From: Anaerolineales bacterium UBA6055 | GTDB taxonomy: Bacteria > Chloroflexota > Anaerolineae > Aggregatilineales > Phototrophicaceae | Assembly: GCA_002428985.1 (NCBI GenBank) | Contig: DIYL01000061.1 | Coordinates: 1-64,000 of the forward strand | DNA: 64,000 bases | Direction of reading: 5' to 3' | Translations under genes and position numbers: made by a program | Notes under the pieces: model-generated | Databases searched by the model: none | The model's input: the letters and a program-made list of their open reading frames with translations, nothing else | What the model was told of the DNA's origin: nothing | Shown: one piece after another, positions 1-7,937 of the stretch | Numbering within the stretch: the stretch's first letter is position 1 | Layout: each line of letters opens with the position of its first letter

Positions 1-299
1 ATATGTGCCAGCACCACTTGATCATCAAAATGACGGCGTTGATTCGCACGGCGAAGCACCGTCGAGATTAACCCATACTTGGGCGATAACACCCACGAAA
101 ACACAAACAAAACGAAGATCATCAGCACCATCGATGCACTAATCGACGAATCCCACTGTTCCAATAAGTCGGAGCCGAACACGCGATTGATCAAAGCGAT
201 GCCATCGCTCACGTGTAAGACGCCTAGGAAATTATCACGCGCTAGCTCATAGCCAGTGAATGCGCCCAATGCGCCGATAATCGTGCCGACACTTGATTT
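1..299 (-). pseudogene. Metal ABC transporter permease, 5'-truncated and running off the left edge
   Basis: The minus strand is open from base 299 to the window edge and reads as the C-terminal part of a zinc/manganese/iron ABC-3 permease. It has a glycine-rich membrane helix (GTIIGALGAF), a second helix ending in the family-like SPKYGLI, and a basic tail (RRANQRRHFDDQ), as in permeases that carry a C-terminal DtxR-like extension. A TAG stop at 302-300 lies directly in frame and there is no start codon. Upstream bases in other frames do not encode membrane helices, so the first roughly 200 residues are missing. I infer a gene remnant broken near base 300. The left part is outside the window, so whether the 3' end is intact is unknown. 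Confidence 0.6.
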
Positions 300-684
300 C
301 TACACTATTCTGGGAGAATCCGACAGTACTAGCAAATGTCGAGGCGACGAATCCTGCCTACTTAGAGTCTCCCACTGCAACCGCAGAAGCAGGTGATTAA
401 ATTTGGTTGTTTTTTCGGACAATGCAGGCGGTTGTTCTATATGTGTCAATTTAAACATCCGATTTGACGCTGAGGATTAAAATCACTCAGCTAACACGTC
501 TGGAAGTCTGCTAAAGCGACTATCAATTCTAACTTTGAACGTTTAGCCTCTTCAGCAGGCTTCCCAATTGGATAGCCGACATGCTTTAGCTTTCGGCAGG
601 GAAACAGATGAATACGGTGCAATTTCTGATGTTTACACGAATGGGACAACGCAGGTGGTTATCCCTTTCATATTTAATGATGCT
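300..684. other. Non-coding gap with breakpoint and repeat
   Basis: About 385 bases between the broken permease and the DUF309 gene hold no credible gene. The part from 540 to 600 belongs to a dispersed repeat that recurs at 26693-26760 and, weakly, at 20765-20869. A half copy (ATGCTTTAGCTTTCGG) recurs at 680-695, at the very end of the next gene. The rest shows nothing recognisable. Confidence 0.6.
575..597 (-). repeat. GCCGA hairpin repeat, copy 1
   Basis: On the minus strand the arms GCCGA and TCGGC enclose AAGCTAAAGCATG, which itself can fold through GCT/AGC. Matching hairpins lie at 20847-20869 and 26693-26716 on the plus strand. Beyond the hairpin, copies 1 and 2 also share the words GGCTAT, AAGCCTGCT and AAGAGGCT, so the homology extends to about 70 bases. 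It looks like a small dispersed non-autonomous element. Its function is unknown. Confidence 0.6.
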
Positions 685-1455
685 TTAGCTTTCGGTTTCG
701 AGAATACGCACGACAGGTTTGAGTAGCGACCTATCAAATTCGTCGAGGCGGTCGGCACCCAGTCGTTCTAGTTCTGCGCGGACAGCATACGAATCGGCGC
801 GGAGTTGGGCGATATTAATCGTCTGGCAGACGTCCGGCAACACCGCTAACCACTGCACACTGCGCTGGAGCATTTTGAGTGCCCCGCGATAATTCCCGCG
901 CTCAATTTGATAGTAAGCGACCCCGACTTGTAACACCGCCCGATACAAATCACGAACAGGTCCTTCCGTATTCACCCATTGCTCCTCGAATAGATCGTGT
1001 TGTGGGTAATATTCGCCTGCGTTAAATTTTTCGACCCCTTGCACCGCCAGCTCCGGCAACGGCTCGTTGCAATCACAATCAAGTTGTTTCATGCGCTCAG
1101 GATCAGGGATGCGCCCATAATCTTTCACTAGTTTGACAATTTGTTTGGTGATGTCCGCCCATGTGAATGTTAAATCCGCACCAATCACACTAGCTTGGGC
1201 GCGTATTTGATCGTCATCACTTACCACTACAATCGGGATGCGACGGGTTGCCGGACTGGTCGTCGGCGCTGTTGTGAAGCGTTCCCACTCCGGATGAGCC
1301 CCGTCGATAATCACCATGATGGCTCGCGTTTCGATCAGTGTATTCATATAATTTCCCGATTCGGCGATTGTCAGAATGCTGTAATCTACCAAGCGTGAGT
1401 GTAAATCTGCAAACGGATCGGTTTGTGTAATCAATACGAGGGTTGGTTTTTCCAT
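685..1455 (-). CDS. DUF309 protein with N-terminal receiver-like domain
   Basis: A 256-residue protein in two parts. Residues 1-115 look like a degenerate CheY-type receiver fold: a hydrophobic strand (TLVLIT), a strand ending in an acidic residue (IMVIIDG) and a third strand (IPIVVVSDD). The usual phospho-acceptor site is not clear. Residues 145-215 match DUF309, with the conserved helix motif HDLFEEQW followed by a helical pair containing LQVGVAYYQIERGN. DUF309 proteins are small all-helical proteins of unknown activity. The start is supported by AAAAGGA about 14 bases upstream. The gene is alone and divergent from the DUF177-sigA operon. The last codons, ending in ETES, overlap a half copy of the GCCGA-type repeat, so the extreme C-terminus may have been rewritten by it. 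Confidence 0.75.
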   Translation of the reverse strand: MEKPTLVLITQTDPFADLHSRLVDYSILTIAESGNYMNTLIETRAIMVIIDGAHPEWERFTTAPTTSPATRRIPIVVVSDDDQIRAQASVIGADLTFTWADITKQIVKLVKDYGRIPDPERMKQLDCDCNEPLPELAVQGVEKFNAGEYYPQHDLFEEQWVNTEGPVRDLYRAVLQVGVAYYQIERGNYRGALKMLQRSVQWLAVLPDVCQTINIAQLRADSYAVRAELERLGADRLDEFDRSLLKPVVRILETES

Positions 1456-1775
1456 ACAGTGGATAGTCCTTTTGGGCTATTCGGTCAGTTATATTTACAT
1501 GGTACTGTGAATTTATGCATATCGGCATGTTTTATCATCCAGTATTCAGTCGGCAGATTGTTTGTTTTGTTTATTTTAGATATAACAAATAACAATCAAA
1601 AAACAAACTATTTTGCAACCTGAGTGTTGAAATGTCATAAAAAAAGTTTGGGTTTGGTTTTACATTCTGCCGAATCGCTTGACATACTTGACAAAACTTA
1701 CCTATAATGCGAAATAGGTGTTGGTGTTAAACCATTGCCAGTCTTAGCAATTATCAGCCTTCAAGGTCAACCATC
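1456..1775. other. Divergent intergenic region
   Basis: About 320 AT-rich bases between two divergent genes. Apart from the strong promoter at 1679-1708 for the rightward operon, nothing else is recognised. Confidence 0.6.
1679..1708 (+). promoter_or_regulatory. Sigma70-type promoter for DUF177-sigA
   Basis: A perfect TTGACA at 1679-1684 is followed after 18 bases by a perfect TATAAT at 1703-1708, about 70 bases upstream of the GTG start at 1776. It is the closest match to the housekeeping consensus I found in the window and is well placed to drive the sigma factor operon. Confidence 0.75.
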
Positions 1776-2336
1776 GTGGGTACTTCCGAAAACAAAAATT
1801 ACCTCAATAAGCGATTGCTTAAACTAAATGTTGGTTTTTTGTTATCTGAAGGGCCAGGCAACTCGCGTGAGATGCCGATCGATATTCCTGAACGTGTGCA
1901 GGTTGATGAGGACCTATATCTTGAATCGGTAACAGGGCAATTGTTCCTGACCCGTACCAAAGAAGGGATTCTCGCACAAGGTACGCTACAGGTCGCTAAT
2001 ATCCGCGAATGTGACCGTTGTTTGGATGAATTTGTACACACGTTTGATGTGCCAGTAGAAGAATTATTCGCGCATCCAGCCAACCCACAAATTTCAGTCT
2101 TCAGCGTCGATTCTACCGGACAGATCAACTTGGGACCGTTAGTCCGGGAAGAAGTCTTAATCGAAGAAAGCTATCGTGTCATTTGTCGTGAGGATTGTCG
2201 TGGACTTAGTGCCGCAAGTGGTGTCAACTTGAACCATGAGGCAGAACCACAACCCGAAGACGATGGCATCAATGCAGATGATTTGATTGATCCACGCATG
2301 GCTGTACTCAAACAATTGCTAGACGACAAAAAATAA
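1776..2336 (+). CDS. DUF177 (YceD-like) protein
   Basis: 186 residues, DUF177/YceD family. The core begins with strands around residues 45-75 and contains the pair CDRC (CDRCLDEF) typical of the family. A second C-x3-C (ICREDC) could complete a metal site with the first pair. In E. coli the yceD gene lies before rpmF and plabC genes and is linked to 23S rRNA processing. Here no rpmF follows, and the gene runs straight into the sigma factor 77 bases later, so the two probably share the promoter at 1679. The start is GTG, with AAGG about 9 bases upstream; no better in-frame start is seen. Family assignment is secure, function only by analogy. Confidence 0.8.
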   Translation: MGTSENKNYLNKRLLKLNVGFLLSEGPGNSREMPIDIPERVQVDEDLYLESVTGQLFLTRTKEGILAQGTLQVANIRECDRCLDEFVHTFDVPVEELFAHPANPQISVFSVDSTGQINLGPLVREEVLIEESYRVICREDCRGLSAASGVNLNHEAEPQPEDDGINADDLIDPRMAVLKQLLDDKK

Positions 2337-2413
2337 TTTTATTACCCAGCAATACTTAAATTTGGGGAACTGTATGTTACATTTATACACATATAGAAGG
2401 ACGGGGATTAGCC

Positions 2414-3502
2414 TTGACTGACTTCGACGGAACGTATGACTCTGATCTAGACGTAATGGCTTACTTCAATAACGATGGTGATAAGCAAAGCAATTTTAAT
2501 TTTTTTGATGACGAAGACGAACTAGATTTATTAGAAAACGAATTAGATGAAGATGATTTAGAAGACGAAGAGGATGAGGAATATGACCTCACCGACATCG
2601 CCTCTAACGACACGGTCGGCTTATATCTCAAAGAGATGGCGCGTGTTCCCCTATTAAACACAGAAGAAGAAGTCAATCTTGCAGTACGCCTCGAAGCAGG
2701 ACGTGCAGCCGAGAAAAAACTCCACAAAAATCCAGATAGTGATCGTGCGATTGAATGGAAGTTCCTGATTCAGGATGGTATCAATGCGCGTGAACATCTC
2801 ATTAAAGCCAATACACGCCTTGTCGTGTCGATTGCAAAGAAATATATGTCACGTGGTGTGCCCTTCCTTGATTTGATCCAAGAAGGCAATCTCGGATTGA
2901 TGAAAGCGGTCGAGAAGTTCGATTATCGCCGTGGATTCCGCTTTAGCACCTATGCGACATGGTGGATTCGTCAGACAATTACCCGCGCAATCGCTGACCA
3001 AGGACGTACCATTCGCGTCCCTGTCCATATGAGTGACCGTATCCGCAAACTGTATCGTGTCGCCCGTGACCTCGAACAAGCCAAAGGCGAAAAACCATCC
3101 GTGGAAGAAATTGCCGAAGTAATGGAATGCGAACCACGCAAAGTGCAATGGATGCTCAAAGTATCATGGCAACCCCTCAGCCTCGAACATCCTGTTGGCG
3201 AAGATGACGACAGCGAGCTCGGTAACTTTATCGAAAATGATCTCGAACCAACCCCATCTGATAGCGCACATAGCAAGCTACTCAAAGAAAAAATCAACGA
3301 ACTGCTCAATACGCTGACTCCGCGTGAAGCCCGTATTCTCCGCTTGCGTTTTGGGCTGCAAAATGGACGCAGTTATACACTCGAAGAAGTTGGGCAGAAA
3401 TTTGGTCTGACCCGTGAACGCATCCGTCAAATTGAAGGGCGTGCCCTCCGTCGCTTGCGTCACCCACGCCGTAGCCGCAAATTACGCGATTACCTCGATT
3501 AG
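2414..3502 (+). CDS. sigA: Primary RNA polymerase sigma factor (RpoD/SigA)
   Basis: 362 residues. The first 60 are strikingly acidic (runs of D and E), as in region 1.1-like leaders. Region 1.2 follows (NDTVGLYLKEMARVPLL), then region 2 with the core-binding and -10 recognition helix (IQEGNLGLMKAVEKFDYRRG, then FSTYATWWIRQTITRAI), region 3, and region 4 with the -35 helix-turn-helix (YTLEEVGQKFGLTRERIRQI). It directs core polymerase to housekeeping promoters such as the one at 1679. The start is TTG, with AAGGACGGGG upstream; a later ATG at 2458 would remove part of the acidic leader. A terminator follows at 3530. The chain is shorter than E. coli RpoD because the long non-conserved region is absent, as is usual for SigA proteins. 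Confidence 0.95.
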   Translation: MTDFDGTYDSDLDVMAYFNNDGDKQSNFNFFDDEDELDLLENELDEDDLEDEEDEEYDLTDIASNDTVGLYLKEMARVPLLNTEEEVNLAVRLEAGRAAEKKLHKNPDSDRAIEWKFLIQDGINAREHLIKANTRLVVSIAKKYMSRGVPFLDLIQEGNLGLMKAVEKFDYRRGFRFSTYATWWIRQTITRAIADQGRTIRVPVHMSDRIRKLYRVARDLEQAKGEKPSVEEIAEVMECEPRKVQWMLKVSWQPLSLEHPVGEDDDSELGNFIENDLEPTPSDSAHSKLLKEKINELLNTLTPREARILRLRFGLQNGRSYTLEEVGQKFGLTRERIRQIEGRALRRLRHPRRSRKLRDYLD

Positions 3503-3529
3503 AACAAGATTTTTCACAATGCATTTTAC

Positions 3530-3559
3530 AAAGGGCTTACCAAATGGTGAGCTCTTTTT
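3530..3559 (+). terminator. Rho-independent terminator of the sigA operon
   Basis: Arms AAAGGGCTTACC (3530-3541) and GGTGAGCTCTTT (3546-3557) pair through 12 positions with two wobble pairs around an AAAT loop, ending in a T run. It lies 28 bases after the sigA stop. Confidence 0.8.
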
Positions 3560-3692
3560 GGTTCTTTTTCCCTCAATACGTACGCTAGTTTTGTATTGTA
3601 TGAGAAGTTAATTAAGTCTAATTGGAATTAACGGAACCCAGTCCCTTTTTGACTATACAATACAATTACAAATTATTAAGGAGGGATATATT

Positions 3693-4136
3693 ATGCCGAT
3701 ACGTGGCGGTTGGTACATTGAAGATTATGTTATGTTGATAGAGAGTTACGGTGTTTTGACAACATCAGAATATATGCAGAGTGTCGAACAAGGTGCCGAA
3801 GAATTTAGAGTGGCTGCAGGAGATCATCCCATTCATGTGATTGTTGATCAAACACGCATGACAGTACAACCCAATTTGCAAGACCTCATGAATGGTAATG
3901 CGACTGATATTCGACAAGGGTGGACGATAATCGTCATGGAAGACAATCCATTACATAAATTCCAAACGAGCGTAACAACCCAAAAATTCCAGTTTGAAAC
4001 CCGCTTTGCAGAGAACATAACAGAAGCTAAGCAAATTATTGAGGCAACAGTCCCAGAAGTTAAAGGGCAATTTCCATCAATTGATGCCGTTCGATGGGTC
4101 TTTGAATATGATGAATCGGCATTCATACCACAATAA
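3693..4136 (+). CDS. Small paralogous protein, family copy 1
   Basis: 147 residues, no named family recognised. It opens with MPIRGGWYIEDYVML, then alternates hydrophobic strands and helices: a strand HVIVDQT near residue 50, a strand GWTIIVMEDN near 85 and a helix EAKQIIEATV near 115. That pattern resembles a SpoIIAA/STAS-like alpha-beta fold (inference). It is a tandem duplicate of the gene at 4320 (clearly over half identical), including the leader with an unusually strong AAGGAGGGA site, and a distant relative of genes at 29920, 35570 and 47016. No signal peptide or membrane helix. A role as a small regulatory or docking protein is possible but unproven. Confidence 0.7.
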   Translation: MPIRGGWYIEDYVMLIESYGVLTTSEYMQSVEQGAEEFRVAAGDHPIHVIVDQTRMTVQPNLQDLMNGNATDIRQGWTIIVMEDNPLHKFQTSVTTQKFQFETRFAENITEAKQIIEATVPEVKGQFPSIDAVRWVFEYDESAFIPQ

Positions 4137-4173
4137 GTCAATAAATAAACATTAGATAGCATATGGGCAGGAT

Positions 4174-4219
4174 CGATACGGGTGAATGCTGATTTCATTC
4201 CTGTGTGATACATCATCCA
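4174..4219 (-). pseudogene. Remnant of the SRPBCC gene end
   Basis: About 46 bases match the 3' part of the SRPBCC gene at 4892-4937, with roughly four fifths of bases alike by eye. On the minus strand it reads MMYHTGMKSAFTRID against VMYRTTMQPAFTRIG in the intact gene. It sits between the two tandem small genes, in the same relative place and orientation as the intact gene has to the second copy. The segment [small gene + SRPBCC] was therefore duplicated and the left SRPBCC copy later mostly deleted. Confidence 0.65.
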
Positions 4220-4319
4220 GATGGTTGTATCAAATGCACTCTCGATTATAGAGTTAATGGTACAAAACTATTCTTCGCTCATATAATAAAATTACAACTT
4301 GGTAAGGAGGGAACACATT

Positions 4320-4760
4320 ATGCCAATACGTGTTGGCTGGTATATTAAAGATCGTGTCATGTTCACAGAAACTTGGGGACATCTGACAAAAAATGAGTAT
4401 ATACAAAGCGTTCTTGCAACTGTTGAAAAATTTGAGACAACTGCAGGAGATTATCCAATTCATGTCATTGTCGATCAGACAAGAATGATCACACAACCTA
4501 ATCTTCAAGATCTGACAAGCGAGCAAGGTGTTAATAAACGACAAGGATGGATTTTAGTAATCATGCAAGATAATCCGGCTCAGAAATTTCAAACAAGCGT
4601 CACAGCACAAAAATTCAAGTTTGAAACGCGATTCGTCCAAAGCAGGCAAGAAGCTCAAAATATTATTGAGACGACGGTAACTGAACTAAAGGGGCAGTTT
4701 TCACAGGTTGAAGATGTTGAATGGTTTTTTGAACTTGACGAATCATCTATGCCACATTGA
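4320..4760 (+). CDS. Small paralogous protein, family copy 2
   Basis: 146 residues, tandem paralogue of the gene at 3693. Conserved blocks shared with copy 1 include GWYI, PIHVIVDQTRM, QPNLQDL, QTSVT-QKF-FETRF and the helix ending in LKGQF. The start is set by an AAGGAGGGA ribosome binding site 7 bases upstream and by alignment to copy 1; a longer in-frame start at 4299 is unlikely. The C-terminus is acidic (FELDESSM). It converges with the SRPBCC gene across a hairpin at 4787-4812. Predicted cytoplasmic; function unknown. Confidence 0.7.
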   Translation: MPIRVGWYIKDRVMFTETWGHLTKNEYIQSVLATVEKFETTAGDYPIHVIVDQTRMITQPNLQDLTSEQGVNKRQGWILVIMQDNPAQKFQTSVTAQKFKFETRFVQSRQEAQNIIETTVTELKGQFSQVEDVEWFFELDESSMPH

Positions 4761-4786
4761 GTGGATGCGTAAAAACTAGATGTAAA

Positions 4787-4812
4787 TGGGCAGAATTGAC
4801 ACATCCTGCCCA
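4787..4812. terminator. Hairpin between convergent genes
   Basis: TGGGCAG (4787-4793) pairs exactly with CTGCCCA (4806-4812). It lies between the stop codons of two convergent genes and could end transcription from either side, although there is no strong T run. Confidence 0.4.
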
Positions 4813-4823
4813 CCATAATATAT

Positions 4824-5294
4824 CTATGCAACGGCAACGGATTTCGATTGTTCCAACATCGCCGATTCCCAGTTATCCAATAGTTTTTCCCCGATACGCG
4901 TGAATGCTGGTTGCATCGTCGTGCGATACATCACCCAAGTGACAAGCGGGATATTGAGTCTAAACTGAAAATCAAATTGCATCGTCACCTGAGAGCCATT
5001 ACCCACAGGTTCAACACCCCATGTACCCTGCATAAACGAGAATGGATACGGATAATCACTCGTATCGACTTGGATAGCATACTGTCTGCACTCATCCCAT
5101 AAGACACAGCTTTCTGTCCATTCGCCACCACGGGTATCAGCACAATGTCGGACTAAACCTTCACCATCCCCCTCAATGACTTTTGCCCAACTCAAGTTTG
5201 GTGCGTAATCAGCATATTGCTCAAGGTCAGAGATGATGTGCCATGCTACAGATGTCGGTACATCGATATAGCGGGTAAATTTGATTGTATACAT
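4824..5294 (-). CDS. SRPBCC family protein (polyketide cyclase/dehydrase-like)
   Basis: 156 residues, SRPBCC/START-like hydrophobic-pocket fold. Visible landmarks are the opening strand and helix with a VPTSVAWHIISDLEQYADYAP block, a central antiparallel sheet, and the long C-terminal helix (PAFTRIGEKLLDNWESAM) that closes the cavity. Such proteins bind or modify small hydrophobic ligands; the ligand here is unknown. It is the last gene of a three-gene minus-strand run with two membrane proteins (5317-6229), 22 bases after its neighbour, and starts with AAAGGA 7 bases upstream. A fragment of this gene survives at 4174-4219. Confidence 0.75.
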   Translation of the reverse strand: MYTIKFTRYIDVPTSVAWHIISDLEQYADYAPNLSWAKVIEGDGEGLVRHCADTRGGEWTESCVLWDECRQYAIQVDTSDYPYPFSFMQGTWGVEPVGNGSQVTMQFDFQFRLNIPLVTWVMYRTTMQPAFTRIGEKLLDNWESAMLEQSKSVAVA

Positions 5295-5316
5295 GATAGT
5301 CCTTTCAACGTTTGTG

Positions 5317-5754
5317 TTACTGCGTTTGACGATAGATCGCGAATAACGGAATCATCAGTGGGATGAACAAGCCGAGATTTAGAAACGCGTGGAGTGTAAA
5401 TCCAGTCGCAACCGACGCATAACCGTCGCCGATAAACCAGACACAAGCACTGAGAAAGATGGCATACCACGCCCAACGTTGCCCTTGTCGGAGTGGGAAT
5501 AACACCAGAAATAGCATCACAATTGCCCAACTGGCTAATACAGCACCGCTGATACCATAGAGAAATGTTTGGAAGCGCAAGTCACCATCAGAGATAACAG
5601 CATATGCGTCGTAGTCAAAATATTGGTTGTAGTAATGCGATCCGATTGTTATGTCGACCAACGGTGTAAAAATTAGAGCGAGTCCCATCACAATGATTAC
5701 ACCCCAAAGTACAACCAACCAACGAATCCAGAAGCGTGAGATTGTTCCAGCCAC
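5317..5754 (-). CDS. Four-helix membrane protein
   Basis: About 145 residues. Four hydrophobic helices are visible: WLVVLWGVIIVMGLALIF, a second beginning YGISGAVLASWAIVML, a third around WAWYAIFLSACVWF and a fourth at the C-terminus (LNLGLFIPLMIPLFA). I chose the GTG at 5754 because AGGGGG lies just upstream and it follows the previous gene's stop by only ten bases; a longer frame to 5820 would overlap that gene heavily. No family recognised. Its topology and length resemble the upstream neighbour, so the two may form a pair. Confidence 0.55.
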   Translation of the reverse strand: MAGTISRFWIRWLVVLWGVIIVMGLALIFTPLVDITIGSHYYNQYFDYDAYAVISDGDLRFQTFLYGISGAVLASWAIVMLFLVLFPLRQGQRWAWYAIFLSACVWFIGDGYASVATGFTLHAFLNLGLFIPLMIPLFAIYRQTQ

Positions 5755-5764
5755 GTTGCACCCC

Positions 5765-6229
5765 CTAGCGATTAATACGGCGAATGCCGACAATTTGACC
5801 AATAGCAAACAGCAAGACAATATCAGCGATAATCAACACGCCCCAATTGCCAGCTGTCGAGAATGGAATTGCACCCGTCGCCAATAACAACCAGCTTAGA
5901 CCGACCCATGCAAAGTCACTGAAGACAATCGACCATACAAAACGTGTATCAATTGGATTGCGGGTGACAACATACATCATATAGAGTGCAAACCCGACCA
6001 ATCCCGCACCTATAAATGTAATGAAATCGACACCATTGAGCAGGTTAAATAGCATCACATCAGCAATACCTGCGCCATCCGCTACAGCTTGGTTCGCGAT
6101 TAAAAATAATGATGCACTCGCGGTCGAAAAAGCGATGTTACTAAAGAGCACCCGTCGTAAAAGTTTTTCACGCGGGTCACGTTGTGTCGTGATAGATGCG
6201 TCTTGACGTACAGTTGTTTGTGTTGCCAT
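5765..6229 (-). CDS. Four-helix membrane protein
   Basis: 154 residues: a polar N-terminus of about 25 residues, then four likely membrane helices (NIAFSTASASLFLIANQ, FITFIGAGLVGFALYMMYVV, FSDFAWVGLSWLLLATG, WGVLIIADIVLLFAIGQIVG) and a short basic tail (IRRINR). First gene of a probable operon with the next membrane protein and the SRPBCC gene. AAAGGA lies 8 bases upstream of the ATG. No family recognised; it may sense or transport something whose ligand the SRPBCC protein also binds, which is speculation. Confidence 0.6.
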   Translation of the reverse strand: MATQTTVRQDASITTQRDPREKLLRRVLFSNIAFSTASASLFLIANQAVADGAGIADVMLFNLLNGVDFITFIGAGLVGFALYMMYVVTRNPIDTRFVWSIVFSDFAWVGLSWLLLATGAIPFSTAGNWGVLIIADIVLLFAIGQIVGIRRINR

Positions 6230-6512
6230 GTGTTTGTCCTTTCGGATGTGATTCGATGCTCACACCATAGGACGAAACGGACTGCCATCACCACAAAAAA
6301 CACTGCCATCCACTGCCAAATTTACTACTAATCGGTTCTATTCGGTGTCATTTAGGCTATCTGTTGGGAATCACCACAGAATTTCATACGAATGCACCAA
6401 TTTGTTCATGTGTCATTACAGAATTCCCAACTAATGTTAGTCAGTGAATGACCCCATCAAGGTGTATACTATAAATGAAGACTCTGCTAATTGAGCGAAA
6501 GTAAACCACCCA

Positions 6513-7937
6513 ATGTCCACACTTCCCCGTTATCGTCAAGACCTCGCCGATAACCCTGTCCAACGCCATGAACGGCACCATTTACGTCGTGAACGCATGT
6601 CATGGTTTTCACGCGGATTATATGCCATCACTCTGTTTGCGATGCTTGCACCCATCTTGTGGGGTTTCAATGTGTATTTTTACTCCACACTTGAAGCATC
6701 TGTTATTATGTTGATCCTATTAAATATCGTGATGATTTTTGCTACGGAAATGCGCATTATAACGGATGCTGCTGAATCCATCCGACGCGAATTTCAAGGG
6801 CGGACATGGACACTTTTGATTTTAACTGGGGTTGATACATGGCGATTGATACTCGGTAAGTGGTTGGGTGTGATTCGAGGTCATAAACGAAGTATTGCTT
6901 TCCTCTATATTCTCCGATTAATGACATTTATATGGGGCATGGGATACTATCGCCTTGAGCGAAGTGGTTTAGATCTTAATTACTGGGATCGTACATCAAC
7001 AGCTCGTTTATGGGATTTGAGTTTTGATTTATCTGTGATCCCAACGGTGATGTTCATTATGGCAGTTTATTTCGCACTTGAGATCATGCTTGTAGCAGCA
7101 CTCCCGTTAGCCTTAAGTCTATTTCGTAAATCACGCAAAGGAGCAGCTTGGGCAGCGTTAGGGTTACGCATACTCGTTCCAGTAGCGTTTGCATTTTCCA
7201 TCGGATTCATCTTTGGTGAACTCCCATACGCACTCGGTTTGGTCGAACGCTGGCGTCTCGTCTATCCGGACACTGTGGATACGGCTCTTTTCAGTATCAT
7301 GTTTGTGTTGATGGACAATGGTTTCTTGATGTCTGCTTTTCATGTTGATTCCGGCGCAATAAACGACTTCAACCAAGGAAATGATGCATTGTGGTCAATA
7401 TTTGTGACCGTGCAAATCCTCGGAATCGGATTATACCTCCTGTGGATCTGGATTATGCTCCGGCTGGCAAAATTTGCTGCCCACCGCATGAACGTCAGTG
7501 CACCCGGTTTTGAGCCGAAGATCAAGACGAAGCATCCCAACCGCTATAAACTACAATCCGTCCCACATGCCGACATCCCTTCAAAACTACCGATCCGCAC
7601 TGTCCCGAAAGTCACAGTCTATCGATGCGAGGTCATCCGTTATGATCGTGGGTCGGCGCAACTTGATATTGCCATCTATAAACAGAATGCTACGTCCGCG
7701 ACACAGGCGATTCGCTTCACAGGTGTGAGCTACTTTACAGGGATGATGCGTTGGCGCACAACAGATATTCGGGTCGAGAAAGATACCCATTTGGAGAGTT
7801 TTTCTAACCAACAACAGATCGACTATGATCGTTTATCCGTGGACAGTAAGCTCTATGAAATGCGCTCGATGGATAGTCCGGTCTATGTCATCGCGACAAG
7901 TGTACAAACCCAACAACTCGCGGAGTCATCACGATGA
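6513..7937 (+). CDS. Polytopic membrane protein, ABC-2-permease-like
   Basis: 474 residues. The first 330 hold about seven or eight membrane helices. A cytoplasmic loop near residues 95-120 (QGRTWTLLILTGVDTWRLILGKW) resembles the coupling loop of ABC-2 type permeases, where it reads roughly RGTWELLLLTP-----ILLGK. The last 140 residues are soluble and basic with no known domain. No ATPase gene is adjacent, so a transporter role is inference only. It overlaps the SGNH hydrolase gene by four bases (ATGA), indicating translational coupling and a joint function, perhaps in envelope modification. The ribosome binding site is weak. Confidence 0.55.
   Translation: MSTLPRYRQDLADNPVQRHERHHLRRERMSWFSRGLYAITLFAMLAPILWGFNVYFYSTLEASVIMLILLNIVMIFATEMRIITDAAESIRREFQGRTWTLLILTGVDTWRLILGKWLGVIRGHKRSIAFLYILRLMTFIWGMGYYRLERSGLDLNYWDRTSTARLWDLSFDLSVIPTVMFIMAVYFALEIMLVAALPLALSLFRKSRKGAAWAALGLRILVPVAFAFSIGFIFGELPYALGLVERWRLVYPDTVDTALFSIMFVLMDNGFLMSAFHVDSGAINDFNQGNDALWSIFVTVQILGIGLYLLWIWIMLRLAKFAAHRMNVSAPGFEPKIKTKHPNRYKLQSVPHADIPSKLPIRTVPKVTVYRCEVIRYDRGSAQLDIAIYKQNATSATQAIRFTGVSYFTGMMRWRTTDIRVEKDTHLESFSNQQQIDYDRLSVDSKLYEMRSMDSPVYVIATSVQTQQLAESSR

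Noticed and set aside
2500..2585. Low-complexity GAAGAT/GAAGAA tract
   Set aside because: It encodes the acidic leader of the sigma factor; no independent repeat function is needed.
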